Shown one piece after another: positions 45,091 to 53,544 of a stretch of 64,000 nt of DNA. The translations under genes were made by a program, and so were the position numbers. The notes beneath the pieces are model-generated. The model saw only the letters and a program-made list of their open reading frames with translations. It searched no databases and had not been told where the DNA came from. The first letter of the stretch is position 1; each line of letters begins with the position of its first letter. Origin of the DNA: Streptomyces sp. NBC_01750 (GTDB lineage: Bacteria; Actinomycetota; Actinomycetes; Streptomycetales; Streptomycetaceae); NCBI RefSeq assembly GCF_035918095.1, contig NZ_CP109137.1, forward strand, positions 7,132,001-7,196,000, read 5' to 3'.

Positions 45091-45105
45091 TAGGAAGCTT
45101 TCCTA
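45091..45105. promoter_or_regulatory. Palindrome TAGGAA-N3-TTCCTA upstream of chitosanase
   Basis: TAGGAAGCTTTCCTA is a perfect 6-3-6 inverted repeat 39 bp upstream of the start. Similar palindromes upstream of actinomycete csn genes are bound by CsnR (ROK family); assignment inferred. Confidence 0.6.
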
Positions 45106-45215
45106 TCAGAGTGCGGAGACGTCGTACACCCCTTCTGCGCGGGGGAGTTCGGGCCCGCCGCGCCGACCTGCGCCTCAGCCGCGCCGGTTCGGTTCCCCCG
45201 ATTCGATCCCCCGGT

Positions 45216-46325
45216 TCAGTTGTTCCGGCCCAGAAGTTCCGCGCTGCCCGCCGGCTCCACGCGCGGCTGCCCGTTGAGGCGGTGCCGCTCGATGGAGGAC
45301 CGGCGGTAGACCTCCTCGCGCACCCGCTGGATCTCACCGATCGGCCGGTGGTCCTCACGGGTGCGCCAGGGGGTGATCGACGTACCGTCCGCGGCGGTCA
45401 GGTTCTCCTCGCCGCCGATGTCCTGCCGCGGGATCGCGACCCGGGCGACGGTCACCCACGGCGAAAGCTGCTCGGGCCACTCCACCGAGGTGTTGTCCAC
45501 CGGCATCCGCGTCAGATCGGTGTTGAGCTGCACCTGCAGCTCGAACTCGTGGTCGCGCTCACCGGCCTCCGCCACCAGCGTGTTGCGGAACGCCTCGCCG
45601 TCCGCCAGCACGTCGACGGTGAGATGTGTGACGGGCGAGACGGGGACGGTCCGCACCTTCGCGATGTGGTCGCCGTGCCGGAAGGCGCCCATGCTGTTGT
45701 ACGTGTACGAGAGGAGGTTCTGCCGCGGGACCTGGGTGAAGGACAGCATCGCGAACAGCTCGTCCCACAGCCACTCGTCCGAGGTCTCCAAGGTCCCCCG
45801 CCGGGTGAGGAATTCGCCCATCCACGACTTCCGTCGAGCCGGGTTCACCAGCGCGTCCGGCAGCTCGGCGAACAGTTCCTCGATGACCATGTAGTCGTAC
45901 GCCGTATTGGCGAAGAAGACGCGGTTGTTGATCAGGTTGAGGTCGAAGGTCGTCGCCTCGGCCTCGTCGGTGAGCAGCGAGTCGCCGGGCACCCCGAACA
46001 TCTTGATTCCCATGCCGCAGGCCGCGCCGAGCAGCGAGTCGGCACGCAGATGTCCGAGCCCGTTGGAGTAGCGGACGACGGCGTCGTACGTCCCGGGCTG
46101 CGCGAAGATCCCCTGCGCATACGCCCCCGGCGCCTCACCCACCGTGACCGTTGCTTTCACCAGGCCGTACGTCTTGCCGTGCGCCGTCCTGACCGCGCGG
46201 CCCACGCCCTGCCGCTCGACGGACTGCCGGGTGCGGCGGGCGACGTTGCTGACGACCTCGTCCAGCTCCTGCTGGTAGGTGGGTCGCTCGACGGGGGTGT
46301 ACGTCTCGTACCGGACGAATTCCAT
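45216..46325 (-). CDS. Catalase-fold heme protein (catalase-like family)
   Basis: 369 residues, related to the catalase-like/SrpA group rather than true catalases. Recognisable elements: VKATVTVGEAPGAYAQGIFA and YDAVVRYSNGLGHLRADSL at the N-terminus, GMGIKMFGVPGDSLLTDEA (catalase-like core), FDLNLINNRVFFANTAYDYM. Shorter than catalase and without the classical proximal Tyr motif RxFxYxD. May act as peroxidase or isomerase on organic/lipid peroxides. ATG 46325 follows CAGAGGAGAGG. It lies downstream of an OhrR-like gene on the same strand with an OhrR-type palindrome between. Confidence 0.75.
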   Translation of the reverse strand: MEFVRYETYTPVERPTYQQELDEVVSNVARRTRQSVERQGVGRAVRTAHGKTYGLVKATVTVGEAPGAYAQGIFAQPGTYDAVVRYSNGLGHLRADSLLGAACGMGIKMFGVPGDSLLTDEAEATTFDLNLINNRVFFANTAYDYMVIEELFAELPDALVNPARRKSWMGEFLTRRGTLETSDEWLWDELFAMLSFTQVPRQNLLSYTYNSMGAFRHGDHIAKVRTVPVSPVTHLTVDVLADGEAFRNTLVAEAGERDHEFELQVQLNTDLTRMPVDNTSVEWPEQLSPWVTVARVAIPRQDIGGEENLTAADGTSITPWRTREDHRPIGEIQRVREEVYRRSSIERHRLNGQPRVEPAGSAELLGRNN

Positions 46326-46371
46326 GGCGGGCCTCTCCTCTGCTGGTGTGTCCTAAGAGAAAGATAGCCTG

Positions 46372-46382
46372 CAATTAAATTG
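46372..46382. promoter_or_regulatory. OhrR-type operator CAATT-A-AATTG
   Basis: CAATTAAATTG is a perfect 5-1-5 inverted repeat in an AT-rich patch between the OhrR-like gene and the catalase-like gene. It fits the TACAATT/AATTGTA class of OhrR boxes. Confidence 0.6.
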
Positions 46383-46443
46383 TGCACGATGTAACTGGTT
46401 GTGACAGTCGCCACGTCGAATCGGCGTGTGATCTGTCAGGGGC

Positions 46444-46881
46444 TCAGCTCAGGCGGTCGACCAGGTCCCGCAGCTGGTCCCGCAGCCGGCCGGCCTCATC
46501 CGCGGTCAGGCCGTATCTACGGCCCATCGCCGTCGGCACCTGCTCGGCCCGCTCCCGCAGCGCCTCGCCCCGCTCCGTCGCCGCCACCATGACCAGCCGC
46601 TCGTCCTCCGGCTGCCGTTCCCGCCGCAGCAGCCCGGCCGACTCCAGCCGTTTCAGCAGCGGCGACAGCGTGCCGTAGTCGAGGCCGAGCGCCGCGCCGA
46701 GCTCCTTCATCGGGACCTCGCCGCGCTCCCAGACGGCCAGCATCACCAGATACTGCGGATAGGTGAGCTCCAGCTCCGCAAGGACCGGCCGGTACGCCGC
46801 CGTCACCGCCCGGGAGGCGGAGTACAGCGCGAAGCACAGCTGGTCGTCGAGCACGGTTGAGCCTGTCCGGTTCGCACCCAT
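46444..46881 (-). CDS. ohrR: OhrR-type MarR regulator, organic peroxide sensor
   Basis: 145 residues. Peroxidatic Cys16 in LDDQLCFALYSASRA and the following YRPVLAELELTYPQYLVMLA define the OhrR subfamily. Winged helix: VPMKELGAALGLDYGTLSPLLKRLE, wing QPEDERLVMVAATERG. Oxidation by organic hydroperoxide should release its operator. No ohr gene is visible beside it; the adjacent catalase-like gene is the likely target. ATG 46881 is just 4 bp after the chitosanase stop on the same strand. Confidence 0.85.
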   Translation of the reverse strand: MGANRTGSTVLDDQLCFALYSASRAVTAAYRPVLAELELTYPQYLVMLAVWERGEVPMKELGAALGLDYGTLSPLLKRLESAGLLRRERQPEDERLVMVAATERGEALRERAEQVPTAMGRRYGLTADEAGRLRDQLRDLVDRLS

Positions 46882-46885
46882 GGCC

Positions 46886-47692
46886 CTATTCTGCGTCGAT
46901 GCGGTAGCTGTCGCCGTACACCTTCCAGCGCAGCGGCGGCTCCAGACCGAGCCTGCCCTCCCGTACGAAGACGCGCTGAGCCGTCTCGATGCGGCTGGTG
47001 TCCGTATGCGAGGGCTCGCGGCGGATCGCCTCGACCCGCGCGTCCAGGAAGGCGTTCAGATACGCCTTCTCGTCACCGCCCCGCGCCGGCGGCTTCGCGG
47101 TGCTCAGGGCCTTCTCCCGCAGCGTGCGGAAGCCGACCGAGCCCTTGGTGTCGCCGGACCCGTGCATCACATAGGCGTCGAAGTAGATGAACTGCCCCAG
47201 CGCGCCGAGACCGTCGCGCTCGGCCTGCTGGACGGCAGGCTTGAAGTACGCCCGGTCCCGCTCCGCGTCCTGCGCGGCCCGGAGAGCCGGGTCGGAGGCG
47301 GCGGCGCGCGCCCACGCGTCGGTGAACGGGCGGCCGAGGCCCTCGTGCGAATCGCCGCCCCTGACCGCGCGCAGGGCGGGCAGAAACGGCGCCAGCGCAT
47401 TGCCCGGCCGTGCCTTCGTGAAGCGCTCGACGACCGCGAGCAGATCGCCGGTGCCGGAACAGAAGCCGATGATGCCGGCGGTGTAGCCGCGGCCGTCGCC
47501 GATGTCCTCGATGTACTGGTACTGCGCCTTCCAGTCCAGCGAGGAGTTCTCGGCGCTGGAGACCAGCCGCATCGCGATCTCCTTCTTCGCGGGATCGTCC
47601 AGCCCGGCGGCGACCTGCTTCTCATCGGACCCCGCGCACCCGGCGAGCATCAGCAGCACCAGCGCGAGCAACGGTCTGAGCACGGACTTCAC
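46886..47692 (-). CDS. GH46 chitosanase, membrane-anchored lipoprotein
   Basis: 268 residues. Lipobox LLMLAGCAG with Cys19 suggests lipid anchoring. The GH46 domain is intact: Glu48 in SSAENSSLDW and Asp66 in EDIGDGRGYTAGIIGFCSGTG. Shares the mature-domain layout of the secreted enzyme at 44192 and ends in the same WKVYGDSYRID motif, so they are paralogues. GTG 47690-47692 has GGGGGGAA about 6 bases upstream. Likely hydrolyses chitosan fragments at the cell surface. Confidence 0.9.
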   Translation of the reverse strand: MKSVLRPLLALVLLMLAGCAGSDEKQVAAGLDDPAKKEIAMRLVSSAENSSLDWKAQYQYIEDIGDGRGYTAGIIGFCSGTGDLLAVVERFTKARPGNALAPFLPALRAVRGGDSHEGLGRPFTDAWARAAASDPALRAAQDAERDRAYFKPAVQQAERDGLGALGQFIYFDAYVMHGSGDTKGSVGFRTLREKALSTAKPPARGGDEKAYLNAFLDARVEAIRREPSHTDTSRIETAQRVFVREGRLGLEPPLRWKVYGDSYRIDAE

Positions 47693-47713
47693 AGCGGTTC
47701 CCCCCTCTCGGGG

Positions 47714-48313
47714 TCAGCGCCCCGGCCACACCATGAGGTTACTGAACAGCTCCGCCTGCTCGATCGCGTCGTCCAGAGCGTGGTGGGTGTGCCGCCGCTT
47801 GGAGAGCAGTTGCCGCGGCATGGTGCCTTTGGCGACGGCACGGAGCGGAAGCCGGGCCTTGGTCGCGTACAAGGTCTTCATGTCCAGACATCCGGAGTGC
47901 CCGAAGGGGCTCGCCCCGGTGAAGCGCATCAGATACCAGTACAGAAAAGTCCAGTCGTACGAAGCCGGGTAACCGCACATCACCGGCTGCGCGCCCTGGC
48001 CCGCCTTGCTGCTCACCTCACGCACCCAGGTGCTGAACTCGGCCATGGCGGTGGCCGGTTCACTGCCCTCGGCAATCAGCCGGTCTCTGTCGAGGCCGCT
48101 GACGGCGAGGGCCTCGGGCACGAAGTCTTCGCTGATGGGTGCCAGTTCGCGGTAGAAGGTGTGCGCCTCGGGGTCGGTCGGCGTGTAGCTCGCGGCGTCC
48201 TGGCGGCCGGCCACCGCCGCGCCGAAGCTGATCATCGAGTACGGGCCGGGGATCGGGCCGTCCGCCTCGATGTCGACGGAGATGTAGAGGCTGGGTCTTG
48301 CATGACGTGCCAT
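47714..48313 (-). CDS. DEDD-family 3'-5' exonuclease
   Basis: 199 residues. ExoI SVDIEADGP (D-E), central SYDWTFLYWYLMRF, and ExoIII HHALDDAIEQAELF (H-x4-D). RNase T/oligoribonuclease-like fold. Start taken at ATG 48311-48313 (MARHARPSLYISVDIEADG); an in-frame extension lacks a ribosome site. Substrate (RNA or DNA) unknown. Confidence 0.8.
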   Translation of the reverse strand: MARHARPSLYISVDIEADGPIPGPYSMISFGAAVAGRQDAASYTPTDPEAHTFYRELAPISEDFVPEALAVSGLDRDRLIAEGSEPATAMAEFSTWVREVSSKAGQGAQPVMCGYPASYDWTFLYWYLMRFTGASPFGHSGCLDMKTLYATKARLPLRAVAKGTMPRQLLSKRRHTHHALDDAIEQAELFSNLMVWPGR

Positions 48314-48410
48314 GCCGGGAGCATCGCATCGGCGCTGCTCCCGGCACATCCGGATTTTTCGCACGGACGGCGTGCCGGTCAGGAGGCCGGTCGGCGTGGC
48401 GGTGAGGGGG

Positions 48411-48653
48411 TCAGGCGGTCGGCACCAGTGGTCGGGGGTCGCTTCCTTCGGCGAACCGGACGTGAAGCTCCCGCCTCTTCCCGGCCGACCAGGCCGGCTT
48501 TGGCGACGACGAACGACCCCTTGTACGGGCGGTTGTGCTCGCCCTGCTCTCCCTGCCCAGCGAGGCGTTACTGCCGTAGCCGACACCGAAGTTGGCCGAG
48601 TAGGTGGAGAAGACGCCGGGTGCCGGGATCTCGACCTTGTCGCGGATGATCAC
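48411..48653 (-). pseudogene. Small gene with apparent compensating frameshifts
   Basis: The frame starts GTG-ATC (MIIRDKVEIPAPGVFSTYSA) and ends LHVRFAEGSDPRPLVPTA, but the middle is low-quality Arg/Ser-rich. The +1 frame there reads GEHNRPYKGSFVVAKAGLVG, a better protein segment. Two compensating indels (near 48565 and 48485) would restore one continuous protein. Family not recognised. Confidence 0.35.
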
Positions 48654-48676
48654 ACGCTATCCGGCTCAGGACCGGG

Positions 48677-49085
48677 TTGACGCTGACCGAGTGGGCGGAC
48701 CGGAACCGCGTCAGGACCGCGGAGTCGCGCGCGGCGTACGAGGGGAGGCGCGGCGTGGCCCGAGCCCCCCGCGCTGGAAGGCCTCCTCGACGACCCGGAC
48801 CAGTCCCCGGCCGCGGTCCTCGCCCTCCTCGCGCTCGGCCACGATCTCGACCGCGCCCGCGCGGCCGGCCTCCTCCTGGACTCGGCCGAACGCATCGCCG
48901 ACCCGGAAACGGCACCCGACGCCCTGCTCGCGCTCGGCCCTGAGGCCCTGACCCCGGAGTTCAGGGCCCGGCTGACGGCGCTCGCCGAACGCGACCTTCG
49001 GGTGGTGACCTCGGGCCCGGAGCCCGAAATAGTCCCCGCGGACGAACGCCTCCGCGAACGGGCCCGGGCGATGCTGGGCGCCTGA
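48677..49085 (+). pseudogene. Frameshifted small helical protein
   Basis: TTG 48677 starts MTLTEWADRNRVRTAESRAA in one frame. The rest continues in the +1 frame as AWPEPPALEGLLDDPDQSPA ... ERLRERARAMLGA up to TGA 49083-49085. Removing one base near 48760 (in GCGCGGCGTGG) joins both halves. The downstream frame codes an Ala/Leu-rich helical protein without known family. Either a decayed gene or a sequencing error. Confidence 0.5.
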
Positions 49086-49125
49086 GGCGGCGGGCGCGCG
49101 CCCCCGACGCCGCCCCCTCGCGCGG

Positions 49126-49728
49126 TCAGTCCCCCGGCTGCCAGTCGGGACGGCGGCCGCTGAACCCGACAACCCGGTCGAGCAGCGGCGCGTTCGAGGC
49201 GACCTCGACGACCGGGCCGAACATCCCGTCCCCGCTCGGGTCGTCCCCCGTCGGCTTCATCAGCTCGTACGACACCTGCAGACTCGCGTCACGGGGGGCG
49301 TAGTCCTGGCCGGTGGCGCGGGCCAGGTCCCAGCCGTGGATGACGAGCTCGTTGATGGCGACCCGTCCGGCGATCGCGGCCGGGAAGGTGACGCCGCCTG
49401 CCTGGGTGTCGCCGTCCCACGCCCCCGGCGTCGTCCAGGCTTCCGCCAGCTCGTCCAGCCGCTGTGGAAGGACGGTGCGCCAGTCGTCGCCGAGGACCGG
49501 CCGCACGGATCCGGGGGCGGTGTCCGTCGACGGCCCGAGGTCCTTCCGTGCGGCGTCCCGGAAGGCGGTGGACAGCCCGGCGAGGTGGCCCAGCAGCTCC
49601 CGTACGGCGTAGTTGGGACAGGGTGTCGGGTCGTCGAGCCGGGCGTCTTCGACGCCGTCGATCAGCTGGGCCACGGCGCGGGCGGCTGGGTGAAGGTCGG
49701 GGGAGGAGATCTGCGAAGTGGTGTCCAT
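49126..49728 (-). CDS. TIGR03086-type DinB/mycothiol-dependent enzyme-like protein
   Basis: 200 residues, four-helix DinB-type bundle. TPCPNYAVRELLGHLAGLST and INELVIHGWDLARATGQ carry the conserved metal-binding His pair of the family (related to mycothiol-dependent maleylpyruvate isomerase). Likely a mycothiol- or metal-dependent enzyme. Start at ATG 49726-49728 chosen from family similarity; in-frame GTG/ATG up to 57 bases upstream are possible. Confidence 0.78.
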   Translation of the reverse strand: MDTTSQISSPDLHPAARAVAQLIDGVEDARLDDPTPCPNYAVRELLGHLAGLSTAFRDAARKDLGPSTDTAPGSVRPVLGDDWRTVLPQRLDELAEAWTTPGAWDGDTQAGGVTFPAAIAGRVAINELVIHGWDLARATGQDYAPRDASLQVSYELMKPTGDDPSGDGMFGPVVEVASNAPLLDRVVGFSGRRPDWQPGD

Positions 49729-49849
49729 ACAGTGCAGACGTGTCGGCACGGCGAAAGTCATCGCTTCTTCGACCGGGTCATTCACGGCGGGGTGGGGAGC
49801 CCTCCGGCCGGGCCCGGGACCGGACGCCCTGGAAACGGGACCGGACGCC

Positions 49850-50410
49850 CTAGAAAGACGTTTCGCGCACGCTCGCCCGGTCCACGGGGACTGTTGTCGC
49901 CGTGATCTCCGAGCGGTGCCGGCTGCCCGCGAAGGTCACCGTCAAGGTGTCCGGCGCGCTCTGTGCGGTGCTTGCCGTGAATCCCTGGCTCGGCACCGCC
50001 GAGATGAGGCACACCCCGCCACTTCCGTAGCGCACGGTGACCGACCCGCCCTGGGACGAGATGGTGTGCACCCCCGAGCCGCCCTCCTCGCAGCCCTGGC
50101 TCGAAGGCGCGGACGGCTTGTCCGGCGGGCGGGAGCTTGGGCGGGCCGCGGGAGTCGGCGTCGCGGTGCGGGGCTTCTCGGCTCTCTTGGAAGGCGTCGG
50201 GTCCGGGCTGGTGCTCGCGGAGGCACTCGGGGTCGGGATGGGGGTCGCCGAGGCCCGCGCCGAGGCGGCGAAGTCCGTCGGAGCCGACTGCGCCACCGGC
50301 GCGGTCGGCCTGGTCGATCCCACCACGAAGTGGACCGTGATGATGACGGCCGTGACACTGGCCGCCGTGCACGACAGCCAGATGAGCAGGTAGCGCAAGA
50401 ACCGGGACAC
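49850..50410 (-). CDS. Membrane-anchored secreted protein with Ser/Thr/Pro-rich linker
   Basis: 186 residues. N-terminal anchor (FLRYLLIWLSCTAASVTAVI), then about 60 Ala/Thr/Ser/Pro-rich residues and a small C-terminal domain (about 105-186) with two Cys (GCEEGG, GGVCLISAV). Divergent from the response regulator, with start codons 36 bp apart, so possibly regulated by it. Function unknown. Confidence 0.6.
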   Translation of the reverse strand: MSRFLRYLLIWLSCTAASVTAVIITVHFVVGSTRPTAPVAQSAPTDFAASARASATPIPTPSASASTSPDPTPSKRAEKPRTATPTPAARPSSRPPDKPSAPSSQGCEEGGSGVHTISSQGGSVTVRYGSGGVCLISAVPSQGFTASTAQSAPDTLTVTFAGSRHRSEITATTVPVDRASVRETSF

Positions 50411-50446
50411 GACACCATAGTGGCGGACCCGCTAACGTGCCTGCTC

Positions 50447-51136
50447 ATGGCCTCCGTACTTGTCGTCGAGGACGACCCTGTGATCCGGGCCGCGCTGATC
50501 GAAGTCCTTACCGCGCACGGGTATGCGGTGAAGACCGTCCACCAGGGTTTCGAGGCGCTGCGCGAGATCACCCAGTGCCCGCCCGACATCGTCGTGCTCG
50601 ACCTCGGGCTGCCCGATCTGGACGGTCTCGACGTGCTACGGATGATCCGGGGCATTTCACGCGTTCCCGTGCTCGTCGCCACGGCCCGCGACGACGACAC
50701 GGAGATCATCAGGCTGCTCAACGCGGGAGCCGACGACTACATGGTCAAGCCCTTCTCGGGCGGCCAGCTCGCCGCCCGGCTCACCGCCGTACTCCGGCGG
50801 TCCGTACCCGCCGCCCATGACGGGGACCGGCAGCCGGTCGTCCAGGTCGCCGAGCTCAGGATCGATACGACGGCCCGTACCGCGCACCTCGCCGACCGAG
50901 AGCTGACGCTGACCCGGCGGGAGTTCGACCTGCTCGCCTACCTCGCGGCAAACGCCGACGAGGTCATATCCCGCAAACGCATACTCGCCGAGGTGTGGCA
51001 GCAGCCCTATCTCGAGGACCAGACGGTCGACGTCCATCTCTCGGCACTGCGCAGGAAACTGGGAGAAAAGGCCTCGGATCCCCGCTATCTGCATACCGTG
51101 CGTGGTATCGGGATTAAACTGGTCACCTCCCTATGA
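50447..51136 (+). CDS. OmpR/PhoB-family response regulator
   Basis: 229 residues. Receiver domain with phospho-acceptor Asp52 in DIVVLDLGLPDLDG, acidic pocket EDD (8-10) and Lys in MVKPFSGG (about 101). C-terminal winged helix: LTRREFDLLAYLAANADEVI and TVDVHLSALRRKLGE. ATG 50447 (MASVLVVEDD). Overlaps its kinase by ATGA. Direct repeats of 11 bp upstream of the nearby CAP-domain gene are candidate binding sites. Confidence 0.93.
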   Translation: MASVLVVEDDPVIRAALIEVLTAHGYAVKTVHQGFEALREITQCPPDIVVLDLGLPDLDGLDVLRMIRGISRVPVLVATARDDDTEIIRLLNAGADDYMVKPFSGGQLAARLTAVLRRSVPAAHDGDRQPVVQVAELRIDTTARTAHLADRELTLTRREFDLLAYLAANADEVISRKRILAEVWQQPYLEDQTVDVHLSALRRKLGEKASDPRYLHTVRGIGIKLVTSL

Positions 51137-52434
51137 GACGCGCACTCGCGGGGATCGCACTGGCCGCGACGCTGATGGTCGCGCTGTCCTTCCTCATCCC
51201 GCTCGCCCTCCTGGTCCGCGAACAGGCCCGGGACCGCGTGACCACCGCCGCCGAGCAGCGAGCGGCCGCTCTCTCACCGGTCCTCGCCCTGACCACGAAA
51301 CCGGCGGATGTGCAGCAGGCGGTCGCGGGGCTCGGCTCGCGGGACCAGCTCGCCGTACGGCTCCCGGAGGGAGAACTCGTCGGCACGCTGCGCGCGCCGC
51401 GTCAGGCACTGGAACGCGCGGTCGAGAAGCGCGAGACGCTGGCCATGGACACTGCCGAGGGATGGGTCTATCTCCAGCCTGTCGTGCTCGCCCAGGACCG
51501 GGTGGCGGTCGTCGAGGCGTATGTGCCCGGCGTCGATCTGACCCGGGGCGTGGGGGCCTCGTGGGGCGTCATGTCGCTGCTCGCGCTGGGCCTCGTGGGC
51601 GGCTCGGTACTGGTCGCCGACCGGCTGGGCGCCCGGGTGGTCCGTTCCTCCCGCAGCCTGTCGCGAGCCTCGCTGGCACTGGGTTCGGGTGACCTCGACG
51701 TACGAGTGGAACCCGACGGGCCACCGGAGCTGATGGAGGCCGGTGTCGCGTTCAACACGATGGCCGACCGGGTCGCGGAACTGCTGGCCGTCGAACGGGA
51801 AATGGTCGCGGATCTCTCGCACCGGCTCAGAACCCCGCTGACCGCGCTCTACCTGGAGGCGGACCTGATGGGCGGCTCACACAGTGCCCGGCGGGTCGCC
51901 GACGCCGTGGCACAGCTGGAGAGCGAACTCGATTCGATCATCACCGCCGCCCGCACCCCGCTGGCCGCGGGCCCGAGCGGGGGAGTACCGGCGAGGCCGT
52001 GCGAGGTGACCGAAGTGGTAGCGATGCGGCTCGACTTCTGGTCGGTGCTCGCCACCCAGCAGGATCGGCCCTACGAACGCTCCTTCACGCCGCGGCCGAC
52101 GCCCGTCCGGTTCCCGGAGGACGATCTCGCCGCCGTCGTCGACGCCCTGATCGGCAATGTCTTCCGGCACACCCCGCAGGGCACGGCCTTCGCCGTACGG
52201 GTCGAGCGCACCGACCGGCATGTGCTGCTGACGGTGGACGACGCGGGTCCCGGCGTCGCCGACCCGGACGCCGCGCTCACCCGCGGAGTCAGCGTCGGTG
52301 GCTCCACCGGCCTCGGCCTGGACATCGTGGCCCGTGCCGCCCGCACCGCCGACGGAGAGATGCAGATCACTCGCGCTCCGATGGGCGGGGCGCGGGTGCA
52401 GGTGGCGTTCGGACTGGCGGGAGCCAACCGCTGA
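51133..52434 (+). CDS. Sensor histidine kinase
   Basis: 433 residues. Two membrane helices (about 5-27 and 140-162) flank an extracytoplasmic sensor (about 28-140). HAMP at about 165-215; H-box His230 in MVADLSHRLRTPLTALYLEA. ATPase: N-box DALIGNVFRHTPQGTAF, G1 VDDAGPGVADP, G2 STGLGLDIVARAA. Phosphorylates the coupled OmpR-type regulator. Signal unknown. Confidence 0.92.
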   Translation: MRRALAGIALAATLMVALSFLIPLALLVREQARDRVTTAAEQRAAALSPVLALTTKPADVQQAVAGLGSRDQLAVRLPEGELVGTLRAPRQALERAVEKRETLAMDTAEGWVYLQPVVLAQDRVAVVEAYVPGVDLTRGVGASWGVMSLLALGLVGGSVLVADRLGARVVRSSRSLSRASLALGSGDLDVRVEPDGPPELMEAGVAFNTMADRVAELLAVEREMVADLSHRLRTPLTALYLEADLMGGSHSARRVADAVAQLESELDSIITAARTPLAAGPSGGVPARPCEVTEVVAMRLDFWSVLATQQDRPYERSFTPRPTPVRFPEDDLAAVVDALIGNVFRHTPQGTAFAVRVERTDRHVLLTVDDAGPGVADPDAALTRGVSVGGSTGLGLDIVARAARTADGEMQITRAPMGGARVQVAFGLAGANR

Positions 52435-52440
52435 CGGGAC

Positions 52441-53277
52441 CTAGCGGCCCGCCCCGAAGTCCTGCGTCCACCACGGACCGCCGTCGCCGAAGTGCACGCC
52501 GACGCCTATCTCCTTGAAGGAGCAGTTGAGTATGTTCGCCCGGTGGCCGGGGCTGTGCATCCACGCGTCCATGACGGCCGCCGCGTCGGACTGCCCCTGG
52601 GCTATGTTCTCGCCCAGCGTGGACCAGGCGTAGCCTGCGGCCTCGACCCGGCTGGTCATGGTGGAGCCGTCGGGCCCCGTATGGGACATCACGCCGGCGT
52701 CGGCCATGACATCGCTGTAGTCGTCCGCTGCCTTGACGAGCTTCGCGTTCGACGTCAGCGGCGAGCAACCGGCCGATGCCCGCTCCTTGTTGACGAGCGC
52801 GAGAACCTGGGCTTCGGCGCCGTTGGATGACCCGCCCGAGCTGCCGGACCCGGAGCCCGAGCCGCTGCGGGGCGTGGCGGCCGACCGCCCGCCGCTACCC
52901 GAACCACCCGTGCCGCTGCCGCTCTTCGCCTCCACCTTCGGCGACGCGGCCGGTTTCGCCGGCTGCTTGGGCTTGGCGGAGGCCTTCACGCTCGGGGTGG
53001 GAGAGGCGGACACGCTCGGGCTCACGGAGGGCAGCGCGAGGGGATCAGTGCTGTCCGTGCTGGCATCAGCGCCTCCGGGGAGATCCCCGGCAGCGTTGGT
53101 CGTGACCCGGTCCGCCGTGCCGCCGCTCGGATCTGAACCGCCGGTGGCGAGGGTGACGGCGACGCCGGCCGTCACGGTGAGTGCACCCACTGCCAGGACG
53201 ACATTGCGCGCTCGGAAACCGCCCTTGGGGCGGGCGTGGGAGCGGGGCTGGGGTCGATCGGCTCGGCGGGAACTCAT
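52441..53277 (-). CDS. Secreted CAP/SCP-domain protein
   Basis: 278 residues. N-terminal helix (VVLAVGALTVTAGVAVTLATG, about 30-50), a long Ser/Pro/Gly-rich linker (50-155), and a C-terminal CAP domain (about 157-278): VLALVNKERASAGCSPLTSN, YSDVMADAGVMSHTGPDGST, GENIAQGQSDAAAVMDAWMH and SPGHRANILNCSFKEIGVGV. Convergent with the histidine kinase and preceded by an OmpR-type direct repeat. Confidence 0.9.
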   Translation of the reverse strand: MSSRRADRPQPRSHARPKGGFRARNVVLAVGALTVTAGVAVTLATGGSDPSGGTADRVTTNAAGDLPGGADASTDSTDPLALPSVSPSVSASPTPSVKASAKPKQPAKPAASPKVEAKSGSGTGGSGSGGRSAATPRSGSGSGSGSSGGSSNGAEAQVLALVNKERASAGCSPLTSNAKLVKAADDYSDVMADAGVMSHTGPDGSTMTSRVEAAGYAWSTLGENIAQGQSDAAAVMDAWMHSPGHRANILNCSFKEIGVGVHFGDGGPWWTQDFGAGR

Positions 53278-53419
53278 GCGTACGGCACCTCGGGAGGAGT
53301 CGAGTGAAGCAGGGAAGAAACCCCGGCAGGCGCGATCGCGCCCGCCGGGATTGTGGGGGGTTGACGAGAGCGTAGGCGCGATCTGGTGCGAGAAGGCCTC
53401 TTGCCGGGTCTTCTTCAAG

Positions 53420-53441
53420 AAGCCCTAAGAAAGCCCTAAGA
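53420..53441 (-). promoter_or_regulatory. 11-bp direct repeat, candidate OmpR-family site
   Basis: On the minus strand TCTTAGGGCTT occurs twice in tandem. An 11-bp period is typical of PhoB/OmpR binding sites. It lies about 145-165 bp upstream of the CAP gene. Confidence 0.5.
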
Positions 53442-53544
53442 CTCCGTTCGGCTACGCCCGGATACACCCCGGCCGCATTGACGGCGATCAGTCACATGCT
53501 CCGCGTGCTCAGGCGGAGAGGAGGCGAGGCCTGCCGTGCACGAC

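Noticed and set aside
48100..48313. Upstream extension of the DEDD exonuclease to 48586
   Set aside because: No ribosome site and overlaps the adjacent disrupted gene; DIEADG lies close to ATG 48313, as usual.
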